Positions 26,371 through 41,106 of a stretch of 64,000 nucleotides of DNA are shown piece by piece. Location: contig NC_089852.1 of NCBI RefSeq assembly GCF_036373705.1, positions 2,071,300-2,135,299 of the forward strand, in the 5' to 3' direction. The notes under the pieces are model-generated. The model was not told the DNA's origin, ran no database searches, and worked only from the letters and a program-made list of their open reading frames with translations. This stretch comes from Amia ocellicauda (taxonomy: Eukaryota > Chordata > Actinopteri > Amiiformes > Amiidae). The first letter of the stretch is position 1. Each line of letters begins with the position of its first letter. Made by a program: the position numbers and the translations under genes.

Positions 26371-29300
26371 GAAAACTAAACTCTATACCCTTGTTCTTTC
26401 CTCACACTGTGCTCCTGGCCCCCTAGTGGCAAGAGACGGGTCCAGCAGGGTGGAACAGGCTGGGAAGTGCTGCACAACATGGACAGGGAGAGGGAGGAGT
26501 GGCAGAGCGGGGCGCCGCGGTTCTCACCGTGAGGTCGCAGGCGGTGCTGATCTGGTGATACACGCCGGAGGGGGAGTACTGGTGCTGCTCCTCCAGCACC
26601 GCTGGGCAGTAGAAGTCCTCCAGCAGGCTGAGCAGGCAGCGCCGGTCCCAGTCGTCTGTCACTCGGCCCCCGTAGTTAATCTCCCCTGCTGTGTACTTCA
26701 GCACCTGGGGCCACAACACACGGGCACAGGGGACACAGGCACAGGGGTCATAGGCACAAGGGACACAGGGACAAGTGAGCACATGCACACTGGCACACAG
26801 GCACAGGGGACACAGGCACAGGGGACACAGGCACAGGGCACAGGCACAGAGGAGACAGGCACAGGGGACACAGGCACAGGGGACACAGGCACAGGGCACA
26901 GGCACAGAGGAGACAGGCACAGGGACACAGGCAGAGGGGACACAGCCACAGAGGAGACAGGGAGACAGGCACAGGGGACAGGGGACACAGGGGACACAGG
27001 CACAGTGGAGACAGCCACAGCTGCAGGTGGGCAGCGTAAGGCACCTTGAAGGGGGTGTCCTGGTTCTCGTTGAGGAACATCTGCAGCTGGCTGACGCAGA
27101 TGCGCAGGTCCCCGTCGGTGAACTCGTAGGGGATGTTGAAGCCCAGCGGCCCGAACTTCCTGCGCTCCAGCGCGCTGCCGTGGAAGAGGCACAGAGACAG
27201 CAGCAGCGCCTTGAACACGCCAGGCTGCAGAGACACGCACACGGGAGCTCAGGACACGCGCAGAGACGCACGCAAAGACACACACACTCCTCTCCCCTCT
27301 CTCTCCTCTCTCTCCTCCCTTCCTTCTCTCCCCTCTCTCTTCTCTCTCTCCTCTCTCCCTCCCTCCTCCTCTGACCTTGGAGCAGGAGTTGAGCAGCTCG
27401 TTGTTCAGGCTGAGGTAGGACTTCAGCAGGTTGGCCTTGATGCCTCGGGGGGGCTCGATGGTCATCTTGGAGCCGTTCTGCAGGATGGACACTGGGAAGC
27501 GGTCACTGGGCAGACTGGTGAGCCACACCCTGAAATCGCGGTGGACCTGCGGGGACACGGAGTAGTGGGGGACAGGTTACTGAGGGCGTCCACACACTGA
27601 GTGAGCAGGAAGTGCTGTGTGTGTATGTGTGTGTGTGTGCGTGTATGTGCGTGTGTCTCTGTGTGTGAGCATGTCTCACCTTATCCATGTCGATGTTCTC
27701 GATGAGCCGCTCCAACGAGGGCATCCAGCTGGGCGCCAGGTGGCAGTTCTGGAAGAACACCCACTGGCCCCTCTCCATGGCACTGTGCAGCATGGCCTCC
27801 GCACGCGGGCCCTGAGTGACACACGCACACACACACATCACCGTCCAATCACCGTCCAACACTTTCAGTCACTGTCCATAGTCCTGCTCCAGCCCCCTAT
27901 GCCCTTCACCTGTCCCTGCCCCAGTCACAGCCCCCTGCCCCTCACCTGCCCCTGCCCCAGTCACAGCCCCCTGCCCCTCACCTGTCCCTGCCCCAGTCAC
28001 AGCCCCCTGCCCCTCACCTGCCCCTGCCCCAGTCACAGCACCCTGCCCCTCACCTGCCCCTGCCCCAGGGAGATGGCGTTCAGCTTCTTGGAGAACTTCA
28101 TGGCTTCAGCGAATTTGTACAGGTCGGCGGCGGGGTCGGTGCCGGGGGACAGCACGAAGATCAGGGGCGTGGCCGGGGACGAGTCCCTGAACACCGCAGA
28201 CAGGTCGGCCGTCTGGAGGACAGGAGGAGAGGGGGAGGAGGAGGAATGTTAGCAGTGAATAAACCCAATCGATCTGGCCACTCAGAGCTTGCGGGTGTCG
28301 CCACCATGGGGCGGGGGGGTGGCCTGTACCTGCGGCTCGATGAAGCGCTGGCCGAGCTGCACACACAGGAAGTCCTGCAGGCCGGGGGTCAGGCAGTCGG
28401 CACGCAGGCAGCGCAGCACCAGCAGCTTCTGGAAGGAGTCCAGCTGGGATTCCCACTGACCCGGCAGCGGCTCCCTGAAGGGACAACACAGCACAGAGCA
28501 CTGAGCACAGAGCACAGAGCACAGAGCACAGAGGACAGAGCACAGAGGACAGAGCACTGAGCACAGAGGACAGAGCACAGAGGACAGAGCACTGAGCACA
28601 GAGCACAGAGCACACACAGCACACAGAGCACAGAGCACAGAGCACATAGAACACAGAATAGAGAGCACAGAGCACAGAGCACAGAGCACTGAGCACATAG
28701 CACAGAGCGCACACAGCACACAGAGCACAGAGCACATAGAACACAGAATAGAGAGCACAGAGCACAGAGTGCACACAGAGCACAGAGCACATAGAACACA
28801 GAATAGAGAGCACAGAGCACAGAGCACAGAGCACAGAGCACTGAGCACAGAGCGCACAGAGCACAGAATAGAGAGCACAGAGCACAGAGCACAGAGCACT
28901 GAGCACAGAGCGCACACAGCACACAGAGCACAGAGCACATAGAACACAGAATAGAGAGCACAGAGCACAGAACACAGAGCACAGGACACAGAACACAGAA
29001 CACAGAACACAGAACACAGAACACAGCACAGAGCACACGGGGTACACACGGCACAGCCAGGGAAAGGTGAGGACAGCAGACCTGTGTGGCTCTGTGCTGT
29101 CGAAGATCTTGCGGAACGCCTCCAGGTTGTCAGAGAAGCTCTGGGGGAAGCCAGCAAAGCGAGGCAGGGCACCCAGGCCCAGCACGTCCTGCCAGGCGCG
29201 CTCGGATAGCCAGCCCGCCCCGGGGTTAGGGCACTCGCTCTGCACTGCACCCCCCGACAGAAGGCACCGCCACTCCGCCTGGGGACCAGAGAGCAAGGGA

Positions 29301-32300
29301 GAGAAAGTGAGACACAGACGGGCAGCCGGGCACCTGGGCAGCTAGGCAGCCGGGGGGCAGCGTGTCTCTCACCATGTTGATCTTGCCCTCGTTCATCATG
29401 ATGCGAGCGCACAGCAGGAAGGCGAACATGAGCTTGTGCTTCTCGAACAGACTGCGGCACACGTTACTGTACAGACTGAACGTGAAGAAGTCGTTGATGT
29501 TGAGGATCCTCTGGTCCACCGTGTCTGTGCAGAAGACAGGCAGACAGAGAGACAGACAGACAGACAGAGAGGCAGCTCAGTAAAGTAGCTCTTCACAGAC
29601 GCAGTGTTGTAAATGGTGTATACTCTGTGACAGCCTGGGAGGGGCCTCTGCTCATCAATACACCATAACGACTTACTCGGGGGTGGGCAGGGTGGGACGG
29701 GGGGCTACCTGCTCTCTCGGAGTTGGCAATGCCAGCCATGAAGATGCAGAGGAACCACTCCAGGGAGTACTGGTACATGGGGTCCACGGCGGCCAGGTCG
29801 GAGACGCAGAAGAACAGGATCTGCGTGCGCACGGCCACGGGCACGTACTGCAGCCGCGTGGCATCGATGTCCCGCTCCGTCTCTTCCGCCGCCGTCACCT
29901 TGGCCTGTCAGCGGCACAGCGGGCACTCAGTTACTGACGGGACTGCATTTGTTGGGACTCCGGGTAGTAAACACATACAGGCCCGGAGACAGAGACCGTA
30001 GGGCAAAGCGAGAAAGCGGCCGACTCCGCAGGGTACGGTCAGGGACACACGCAGGGACATGCAGGGACACAGAGGGACACAGGCAGGGACACGCAGGGAC
30101 GCACCTTGATCTCGGCGGCCTTGACCTTGGACGCCCCCAGCACCCGGATGAGCTCCTCATCGTCCACGGGGTTGCCCTGGGACGAGCTGAGCCGCAGCAG
30201 GATCTGGTCCTCGATGTCCTGCAGCTCCTGCCTCATGCGTGCGTTGCTAACGATCAGCTGGTTCTTGGCGTCTTCCAGGTCCGGCCGCTCCTCCGCCACT
30301 ACACGGCCCAGCAGCTGGTCCTCCAGCCCACTGCAGGGGATGCATGGACACAGAGGGGACACGGGGACACACAGGTGGGACACAGGGACAGACAGAGAGA
30401 GAGAGAGAGAGGGAGAGAGAGCAGGTCAGCAGTCCCTCTCGGCGCCCCACACATTAGTAAGTAATAAACGCGGTTTCCTGCGGCCCTGGAGCCTCGTGTA
30501 CCTGGGGGAGAGGGTGAAGTTGATGAGAGTGACCTTGCTGGCGACCTCGGGGGAGTAGTGCGGATTGGGCAGCTTGGTGGTGATGAACATCTTGAAGTCG
30601 TGGTGGTACGGGATCACAGTGTCGCCCAGACGCAGCACCACACTGCCCTGCTGCCTGAAGGTCTGCCAACACACAACATAACGCACAGTGTGAATGTGTG
30701 AGTGAGTGTGTGCGCCAGTGTGTCAGTGTGTCAGTGTGTCAATGTGCCAGTGTGCAGTACCTGTCTCAGCAGCACCGGCTCCAGCGCCGGGTCCAGCTCC
30801 TCGCCCACGTTCTCCAGCAGGCAGGGCTTCCCAAAGCGGATGGCGTTCTCCAGGCTGCGCAGGAAGTCCCGATCGCTGAGCTTCAGCACGTCCAGCCCGC
30901 TGTCCCTCTCCTGACCCAACCAGAGAGGGGAGCTGTGAGCTGAGGGGGGGTCTGTGTGTGGGGAGCCTGTCAGGGGGGTGTGCGTGGGGAGTCCGTCGAG
31001 GGGGTGTGTGTGGGGAGCCTGTCGGGGGTGTGTGTGTGGGGGTCGCGTGGCTCTCACCATGTTCTTGATCCACTTGTTGGCCTGGCCCTGCGGGTCGATG
31101 AAGTGAGGCCAGCGCTGCGAGAACTGAGCGATCACCCCGTTCTCCACGGACAGGGAGTCATTCGGGAGACCTGCGATCTGCAGACAGGCAGACAGAGACA
31201 CAGAAACTGTCAACTGTCAAGCTAATTCAGCTGATGTTCTTCCTAGCATGTCATTAAAAACAGCAGCTCGTCTGCAGTGCAGGCAGTGAAGGTGAGAGTG
31301 TGTGTAGAGTGTGTGGCTGACCTGCCAGGAGCGGATCTTGACAGGGTCCCCCAGGGTGCTGATGAGGCTGGGCACTCTGGTGTGGGGGACCCCCAGCTCC
31401 CTGAAGCCCCGCAGCCACTCCTCCGCCATGGCCGCCCGGTACTCCCCCTGCAGGGACAGGGCATCAGTCGCTGACACACTGACACACACACTGACACACT
31501 GACACACACTCACAGACACAGAGACACACTCAGACACAGACACAGTGGCGGGGCTCTCACAGTGAAAGGGCCCAGGTAAGCCACATATCCGGCGGCCAGC
31601 AGCACATCTCCGGCCACGTTGTCCACCATGAAGTCCAGACTGGCCACTGTCTCCTGCCAGCGCACCTTCTCATCCGCCAGACCAGTAATCAGCTGCAACA
31701 CAGAACACAGTCAACACAGCACAGGGCACATTCAGCACAGGGCACAGTCAGCACAGGACACAGTCAGCACAGGGCACAGTCAGCACAGGGCACATTGCTC
31801 AGTCAACACAGGGCACAGTCAGCACAGGGCACAGTCAACACAGCACAGGGCACAGTCAGCACAGGACACAGTCAGCACAGGGCACAGTCAGCACAGGACA
31901 CATTGCTCAGTCAACACAGGGCACAGTCAGCCCAGGACACAATCAACACAGGGCACAATCAACACAGGGCACATTGCTCAGTCAACACAGGGCACAGTCA
32001 GCACAGGGCACAATCAACACAGGGCACAGTCAGTAGGGCACAGTCAGCACAGGCTACTGACCTTGTCAGCTCGGATCAGCCTCTGCTCGCACTGCTGGCA
32101 CTTGTCCTGCAGCTCGTCCCTCTTGGCCAGGCAGTCCCGGTAGCGGGCCTGCAGCGTGGCGATGCCCTCCTGCACAGTGCTCAGACGCTCCTTGGCCTCC
32201 TCCAGCACCCGCCGTGTCTCCGCCAGGTCTGCCTGCGCCTCCTGCAGGGCCAGCTGGGGAACCGCACCCCCCGGGAGAGAGAGGAAGGGGAGAGGGAGGG

Positions 32301-32818
32301 AGAGAGAGGGAGGGAGCAAGAGGCAGAGAGGGAGGAGGGAGAAGGAGGGAGAGAGGGAGGAGGAAGAAGGAGGGAAAGAGGAAGAGAGGGGAAGTGGAGA
32401 GGGAGAGAGAGAAAGGGAGACAGATGGAGAGAGGGAGACAGGGAGAGGGAGGAGAGAGGGAGGGGGGAGGGAGGAGGGAGAGAGGGTGAGTCCTTTAGTG
32501 CAAGTCACTACGAGTTATCTACGCCAGTGTAACAGCTGTCAGTGCCCCCTCAGCTCAGCTCTCGGCTCTCCTACCCGCTTGGGCTCCACACCCCGGGAGA
32601 TGAAGTGATACTTGTGCATGGCGCGCACCCACAGGCAGATGGAGGTGCAGGCAGTGGACACCTTGGCGATGGAGGCCGGCTGGAACTCCTCGTTGTCGAT
32701 GTAGGGCTGGATCAGCCGGATCACCGAGTCGGGGATGTTGTCCTGAACGGGGGGTGGGGGGTAATGGGGCAGTTACAGGGCAAGTGTGTCTCTGTCCTTC
32801 TCTCTGTGCACATTCCCT

Positions 32819-32859
<41 letters not shown>

Positions 32860-35800
32860 CTCTAACTCTGTCTCTTACTCCCCCTCTGTTCTCTCTGTAC
32901 CTTGTCGAACTTGTACAAGCCTTCCAGGAAGCGCATGGGTTCCTGCAGGAGGCTCTTGCCCGGCTCCCAGTAGTCGTCCACCTTGCTGCCTGGCTTCTCT
33001 CCTGCCACCTTCTTGGGCTTGATGCCCTTCATGATGCACACGGCCTCGATCACCAGCCTCACCCCATGAGGAGGCCTCTGCATGGCCCGTACCTGGACAC
33101 ACACACAGAGACACACAGAGACACACACATAGACACACAGACACACACAGACAAACTGTGTGTCAGCAATGGAAGCTTGACTGTGCATTCGTGTTGTTGC
33201 TCTGCCATCCTGCGCAGCCAGCCCTGACCCTGCTGTCCGTATGGAGGGACAGAGACAGGAAACTGGGCCTTGCTGGGCACGCTGGCCTAGCCTGCTGCAG
33301 AGTGGGGCGCTGGGGCTCCCTGCCCTCCCGTCCCCACTCTTCCCTCTTCCCTCTCCCCTGCCCCTGTACCTCGATGACGTCGTTCTTGTTGAGAGACTTG
33401 AGGCTGGCGAGCGCGGCGTCCAGCGCAGGGAGCGCCTCGTCCAGGTCCTTCTGCGCGTCGTCGGCGATGGCCTGCGCCACCAGGGCCTTCTGCCCCGCCT
33501 TCGCCTCCTCCGCCTGCACCGCCACGCGCGTCTCCTCCGCCACTGCCGTGTCCACCTGCACACGCACAGGCACACATGTAAACATGTACACACATACTCA
33601 CACACAGGTGCACACACACACAGGTGCACACATATACATAAAAACACACATGGATATAGAGGCTTGCACACACTCAAGGTCATCACAGCCCAGGGTCCTG
33701 ATCCCGCAGGCCCAGCGCACAACCCTGGACAAGCCCGGTCTCCCTCTGGTCAGCGGTGTCTCAGGCACACATCTGAATCTCACTCTGCCTTCTGTCTGTC
33801 TGTCTGTCAGGTAGCCTGCCTGTGTGTGTCTGTGTGTGTGTGTGTGTCTGTGTGTGTGTATGTGTCTGTGTGTGTGTGTGTCTGTGCGTGTGTGTGTGTG
33901 AGTGTGTTTGTCTGTGTGTGTCTGCGTGTCTGTGTCTGTGTGTGAGTGTGAGTGTGTGTGTGCGCGCGTGTGTGTGCATGCGCGTGTGTGTGTCTGCGTG
34001 TGTGTGTGTGTGTGTGCGTGTGTGTGTCTGTGTCTGTGTTCCTCTCCAGGTGTTGTGCTGTACCTGTATTTTCTCCATGGTGACCACAGTGTCCCTGGCC
34101 GCCTCCTCCAGCAGGGGCCTCATCATCTCCAGCTCCTCCTGCATCTTCGCCACGTCCTCGGCCGTGCGCAGCAACTGCACGGGGGGACAGAGAGACGGAG
34201 GACGTGGGGACGAGGGGGACACAGGTTAGGGATGGAGCTAGGCTTGTTGGGTAACAGTGAGTTTCGATCAGGCGAGGTATTCTGGGTAAAGGACCCAGAC
34301 TGCGGCTGTTCCCCATGCTGCCGGTGGCACATGCGGTCAGAGGCGCCCCTGTGCCCGGCGGCGTACTCACCTTGTCCAGGCCGGTCTTCATGCGCAGCCG
34401 CGCGCTGTGCAGCTCCTGCTTCTTGGCCCCGATCAGGCTGGAGAAGACGCTGAGCAGCTCCAGGTAGCTCTTGGGTGTGACGTAGTTGTGCCGGGAGAGC
34501 TCGGCCAGGTACTGCAGACACCGGTGTGCCACCATCTGGTGCATCTCCACACACATCAGGGTCTGCAGGAGCGGCAGGGCGACAGGCACACACATGCTCA
34601 CTGCCACACTGCTGTGGGGCAGACCTCCCCTGATGCTCCTCCCCTGATGCCCCTCCCCAGACAGACTAGGCAGGTTACCTTTTGATATAAACTAATCTCT
34701 CTCTCTCACTCCCTTCCCCAACAATTCCCTCCACCTCCCTGCCCTCTCTCACCAGGCCGTGTGTGGCGGCGGGGCTGGCCTCCAGCTCGGGCAGCTCGTT
34801 GAGGACAGAGGCAGCGACGGACTGCAGGGCCTCGGGGGGCCAGGGGCTGAACCAGTCGATGGTGCAGCAGGTGACCAGCGAGGGGAACTGCCTCAGGCGC
34901 GCCCGGAACACCTCCCCAATAGGGCTGCGGTGTGAGGCAGAGTGAGCCAGAGTGAGACAGAGACAGAGAGACACAGAGTGAGGCAGAGTGAGACAGAGAG
35001 ACACAGAGTTAGGCAGAGTGGACAGAGAGACACAGAAACAGAGAGACACAGAGTGAGGCAGAGTGAGACAGAGAGACACAGAGTTAGGCAGAGTGGACAG
35101 AGAGACACAGAAACAGAGAGACACAGAGTGAGGCAGAGTGAGACAGAGACAGAGAGACACAGAGTGGGGCAGAGTGAGACAGAGAGACACAGAGTGGGGC
35201 AGAGGCAGACAGAGAGACATAGAAACAGAGATACAGAGTGAGACAGAGTGAGACAGAGGCAGACAGAGAGACACAGAGAGAGACAGAGTGAGGCAGAGTG
35301 AGACAGAGAGACACAGAGAGAGAGACAGAGTGAGGCAGAGTGAGACAGAGAGACACAGAGAGAAAGACAGACTGAGGTAGGGTGAGACAGAAAGACACAG
35401 AGAGAGAGACAGACTGAGGTAGGGTGAGACAGAGAGACACAGAGTGATACAGAGACTCAGGGTGACCCAGAGAACCTCAGAGTGATACAGAGTGATGCAG
35501 AGTGACACAGAGACCACTGCTCACTCCACTCTGCCTCACCTCATGCACAGCACGGTGTGGATGTTGCTGCGCACTCGCTTGACGTAGGCGGCCATCATGT
35601 TGGACTTGGTGGGCGGCTGGCCCAGGTCCTGCACCACGGGCCGCATGGCGGTCAGGATGCGGTCTTGCTCGTCCGCGGAGTACAGGTTGGGCACGTCGCC
35701 CGAGTTCAGCACACTGTTGATGTCCTCCAGGAACGACTCGTTCTTTATCTGAGGCGGGTACGCGCATGGGACAAAACACAGACACAGATCAAATCAGCAA

Positions 35801-38800
35801 AGGAAGACGGGAGTTGCTCAGAGAATGTCAGAGCGTCTTTGGATAAATGCCTTTAGACGTGTTGTGGGCAGGTGTGTGCTGCCCAGCTGAGCTATGAGCA
35901 GGTGTGTCCTGTGTCCAGGTGAGTGCTGACCTGCGTGTCGACGAACAGGAAGGTGATCTGTGTGTTCTGCAGCCCCGCCCGCAGCATGATGCCCTTGATG
36001 TCCTCGCGCCACTCTGCCGTGCCGTAACTCTTGGACAGCTCCACCTGGAAGCATTCAAACTCTGCCCTGGAGTGGGGAGACAGGAGGAGGTGCTGCAGTG
36101 AGAAGCAGCCGTGTTTGTATATGTGTGTGTTCCTGTGTGTGTACATGTCTGTGTGTGTGTGTGTGTATGAAAATGTGCGTCTGTGTGTGTGTGTCTATCG
36201 GTGCCTCTTACATGTGCGAGGCCAGCCTGGTGAGGGACTGGCGCCCGCTGCCACCCACGCCCAGCAGCAGAGCGTTGCCCAGGGGCTGGCGCAGGATGCG
36301 GCTTATCCGACACACGTGCTGGATGGCGTCCATGAACAGAACCAGCTTCATCCTGCTAGTGCTGACCTGGTTGTAGTCATCCAGGTACTCCTCCATCACC
36401 CGTACCAGCTGCAGGTGCCAGAGCACAGGATCAGGGCCCAGCACAGCACTACACCACAGCAATATACAGCACAGCACTACAGCACAGCACTACACCACAG
36501 CACTACACCACAGCAATATACAGCACAGCACTACAGCACAGCAATATACAGCACAGCACTGCAGCACAGCACTACACCACAGCAATATACAGCACAGCAC
36601 TACAGCACAGCACTACAGCACAGCACTATACAGCACAGCACTACACCACAGCAATATACAGCACAGCACTACAGCACAGCACTACAGCACAGCAATATAC
36701 AGCACAGCACTACACCACAGCAATATACAGCACAGCACTACAGCACAGCAATATACAGCACAGCACTACAGCACAGCACTACACCACAGCAATATACAGC
36801 ACAGCACTACAGCACAGCAATATACAGCACAGCACTACAGCACAGCACTACAGCACAGCAATATACAGCACAGCACTACAGCACAGCAATATACAGCACA
36901 GCACTACACCACAGCACTACACCACAGCAATATACAGCACAGCACTACAGCACAGCAATATACAGCACAGCACTACAGCACAGCAATATACAGCACAGCA
37001 CTACAGCACAGCACTACACCACAGCAATATACAGCACAGCACTACAGCACAGCAATATACAGCACAGCACTACAGCACAGCACTACAGCACAGCAATATA
37101 CAGCACAGCACTACAGCACAGCAATATACAGCACAGCACTACACCACAGCACTACACCACAGCAATATACAGCACAGCACTACAGCACAGCAATATACAG
37201 CACAGCACTACAGCACAGCAATATACAGCACAGCACTACACTGCACACAGCACTATACAGCACAGCACTACAGCACAGCACTACAACACAGCACTACAGC
37301 ACAGCACTATACAGCACAGCACTACACTGCACACAGCACTATACAGCACAGCACTATACAGCACAGCACTACACTGCACTACACACAGCACTACAATGCA
37401 CTGCACACAGCACTATACAGCACAGCACTACACACAGCGTGCAGTGCAGTGTGGGTCAGCGAGGGCGCGCTGACCTTGTCTTTGTCCTCGAGGAGCTGGT
37501 AGGTCTTGTTGTCGGCGCCGGGCACCAGGAAGTCTCCGTACAGCAGGGGCTGGCTGGGCAGCACCTCCTCGAACCCGGTGCCCAGCTCCTCCATGCGCTC
37601 CCTCATCAGCTGGTCGAACCAGTTGCGGTCGTCTTCGCTGACTAGCCGGTCCTGGAACACGCGGCAACTCTCGTGGTACCACAGACGAAGCAACAGCAGC
37701 TTGTCCTGCAGAAACAGCACACTGACCACACAGACCACTACACCAACACACACTGATACAGATACTGACCACCACACCAACACACACACTGACCACACTG
37801 ACCACCACACCAACACACACACTGACCACACTGATACACACACTGACCACCACACCAACACACACACTGACCACACTGACCACCACACCAACACACACAC
37901 TGACCACACTGATACACACACTGACCACCACACCAACACACACACTTACAACACTGATACACACACTGACCACCACACCAACACACACACTGACCACACT
38001 GACCACCACACCAACACACACACTGACCACACTGATACACACACTGACCACCACACCAACATACACACTGACCACACTGACCACCACACCAACACACACA
38101 CTGACCACACTGATACACACACTGACCACCACACCAACACACACACTGACCACACTGATACACACACTGACCCTCACACTGAGCTCTACAGTACGCGGAA
38201 CTAACCAGCACACTGGACAATACAATCCACTAACACTGAGTGACTGACAATCATGCTACGCACTACAGTGCATTAGCACTACCTGAGAGGGGGACTGACT
38301 GTCTAACTCAGTGTACAGTCCATGTTTACAGTGTACAGTCAATGTAACAGTGAACACACCCCATGTTTACTGTGCTCAGCCCATGTTTACAATGCTCAAC
38401 ACATGTTTACGGTGCTCAGTCCATGTTTACAGTGAACACAACCCATGTTAACAGTGCACAGTGGTGTTGGGGTCTCCCTACCCCTGTCTTGGAGGGCTCG
38501 GCCATCAGCATGCCCTGGAAGACCTTGGACAGGTCGCGCAGGTTGAAGGTGTAGTGGGACTTGGCGGGTGTGGGCAGCAGCTGGGTGGTGATGGTGGCAT
38601 AGACGCGGATGGTAGCGTCAACCAGCGGCTCGACCAGGGGCTGGATCTCCGGCACGGGCTCTGGAGTACAGCATAGCATAGGGCCATCACTCCTTCACAC
38701 ACAGCACAGCACAGTACAGCACAGCACTACAGCATTGGGCCATTTTTCACAATTTCACATGACTTGCCCTCAATACATCTCTCGATTTAAACCCAATCAC

Positions 38801-41062
38801 CCAACCCAATCCAAGAAGAGTGCTGCTCTCTGTCTGTCTCTCAATTAAATTATATTCAATTTGCTTTATTTGCATAATAAGTATACATTAGTATTGCCAA
38901 AGCATTATACAAATTATAACAAACAACATAACAATATTTAAACAACATAGGAAATACATACACCGCAAAACTTCCAACACTCGCCGGGTCTCAAAGAGCA
39001 GCCAGTCTCCAATAGTCGCCGGGTCGATTTATTTAATCATGTAAACAAAAGCCTGTCTCTAATAAATTGCAGATTACTTGACAATGTTTTATATATAAAG
39101 AAAAGGGAAATCGATACAGTTTCTAAAGATGCATTAACACGTTTGAAAGAATCTTCCACAAAATATTTACGTAAATTTGTATTTTTTTAGTTTTTGCATC
39201 TTTGTTTTCAGTAAATATATATACTGTATATTCATTTAAAAAAAACACCATCATGTGTGTTTTTATTAATTTATTTCTCATTTTAACTAACTATGTTTTA
39301 ACTAACATTTTAATCCTTTTCAGTCAATGACTGCCTGAAGTCTGAACCCATAGACATCAGCAGATGCTGGGTTTCTTCCCTGGTGATGCTCTGCCAGGCC
39401 TGCACTGCAGTGTCTTTAGTTCCTGTTTGTTCTTGGGGTGTTTTGCCTTCAGTTTTACCCTCAGCAAGTGAAATGCTGCTCAATGGGATTCAGGTCAGGT
39501 GATTGACTTGGCCATTGCAGAACATTACACTTCTTCGCCACACTTTCACATTTCCCCTGCCACACTTCACCCCCCCGTCCCCCAGTGCCCCCTGGCCTCA
39601 CCCGTCCAGCTGCCCAGGATGGTGGTGAAGATCTTCCTCTTGCTGGCGTGGTCCAGCTCAGTGAAGGACAGGTAGTTGAAGTGGCGGGTGAAGCGGGAGG
39701 TCACAGGGTTGCGGCCGCCCCCAGGGGGGCCCAGCGCGCACACAAAGTTCAGGTCCACCAGCAGCTTGAAAGTGCCTGAAGACAGAGGGAAAGACAGATA
39801 GAAAGAGACAGGCAGAGATAGAGAGAGAGACCAAAATTGAGCGTGGGTGACAATTCAGTCACACAGACACCAGCCGTCCTGCGCAGCCCTCTGTGACCCG
39901 GCTGTGCGGTCGATCAGCAGGCTGTGGACACGCGGCAGGGCGGCACTGCCTTAATGAAGCTCAGGTACTTGTTTTGCCTTTTTACACATGACACGGTACA
40001 ACAACACCGCTCTGCTCCGCCTTACCGATCTGCCGCCGGTCGTACCAGCCGCGGTGGTCCATCCACTGGCGCAGCAGCTCGATGGGGGGCTGGGCTCCAT
40101 ACGTCTCCAACACCGGCATGTTCAGGTCGTCGATGAAGAACACGAAGTACTTCCCCAGCGGCGGCCCGAACACGCCCTTCCGCCTGCGGCACACGGCACA
40201 CGGCACACGGGTCAGAGATGCGCTGCTGCAATCTGGCTCGTACCTACAGCTTCAATAACGAGCCATCTGCATTTCCCTTGTTAATTGTTTTATTGTTTGT
40301 ATTGTACCTCCTTCCTGTTTACTGAGCCACTCTTTTATCACACTACCACTAATATCCTGTTACAGCACTGGGCAGCCATGTACTGCACGAGTTGCTACAG
40401 ACAGGTAGACAGACATGCAGAGACACAGGCAGACACACAGGCAGACAAAGAGACAGAGACAGGCAGTGCGTCACCTCTTGTCCAGCTTGCTGTCGATGTA
40501 GTCCTGGGTCTGGTTGGCGGAGGTTCGAGCGGAGAACATGAGGAAGTGGGTGATGTACTCGGGGGGCATGTTCCTCAGCAGCTTGTCCGACACAGTCATG
40601 GTCTTCCCTGTGCCTGTGGGGCCCACGCACAGCACCTGCGCACACACACGCACACGCACACACATAAACACGGAGTAGGGTGTCATTTTGGATTTGTCTG
40701 TAGCAGTTGGAGAGCTAGGTTGTACTGTGTGTATTTGTCAGTGTCAGTGTCTCAGTGTGTGTCAGTGTGTCAGTGTCAGTGTCTCAGTGTGTGTCAGTGG
40801 GTGTGTGTCAGTGTCTCAGTGTGTGTCAGTGTGTAAGTGGGAGTGTCCTGAGGGCGTCTGGCTCACAGGCTTCTTGTTGGAGAGCAGCATGTCCAGCAGG
40901 TAGCACATGCGCACGGTGTCAGGGGTGGGGACGATGATGTCAGAGTAGCTGGTCTCCGGTGTGATGACTACCGTCTGGGAGGAGTCCATCCAGTTCACCC
41001 AGCGTACCTGAACACAACACACACACACACACACATGCCATGAACACACACACACGCCATGA

Positions 41063-41106
<44 letters not shown>

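Larger units (their letters stand above)
21509..27224 (-). other. dnah1: dnah1 exons 71-78: C-terminal domain and stop
   Basis: Exons: 27045-27224, 26528-26704, 25715-25885, 25184-25314, 24884-25028 (GC donor), 24432-24638, 23484-23718 and 21509-21630 (TAG at 21509-21511). Landmarks: [83 protein letters not shown] and the final LICALDY. The last intron (21631-23483) is almost all satellite. Confidence 0.96.
27376..31692 (-). other. dnah1: dnah1 exons 58-70: AAA5 and AAA6
   Basis: Exons: 31561-31692, 31322-31447, 31058-31177, 30761-30910, 30502-30662, 30105-30330, 29709-29904, 29373-29524, 29082-29278, 28330-28474, 28054-28212, 27680-27811 and 27376-27546. AAA5: [57 protein letters not shown]6: [35 protein letters not shown]. 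These modules lack catalytic P-loops, as usual. The donor of exon 68 lies in a tandem repeat (separate entry). Residues to about 3742. Confidence 0.95.

Noticed and set aside
26426..27374. Plus-strand frames of about 200 codons ([12 protein letters not shown])
   Set aside because: Antisense of dnah1 exons 71-72 and of the GGCACAGGGGACACA minisatellite.
36031..37473. 480-codon plus-strand frame rich in [11 protein letters not shown]
   Set aside because: It is the antisense of the dnah1 intron 47 satellite; its start overlaps dnah1 exons in the wrong strand.
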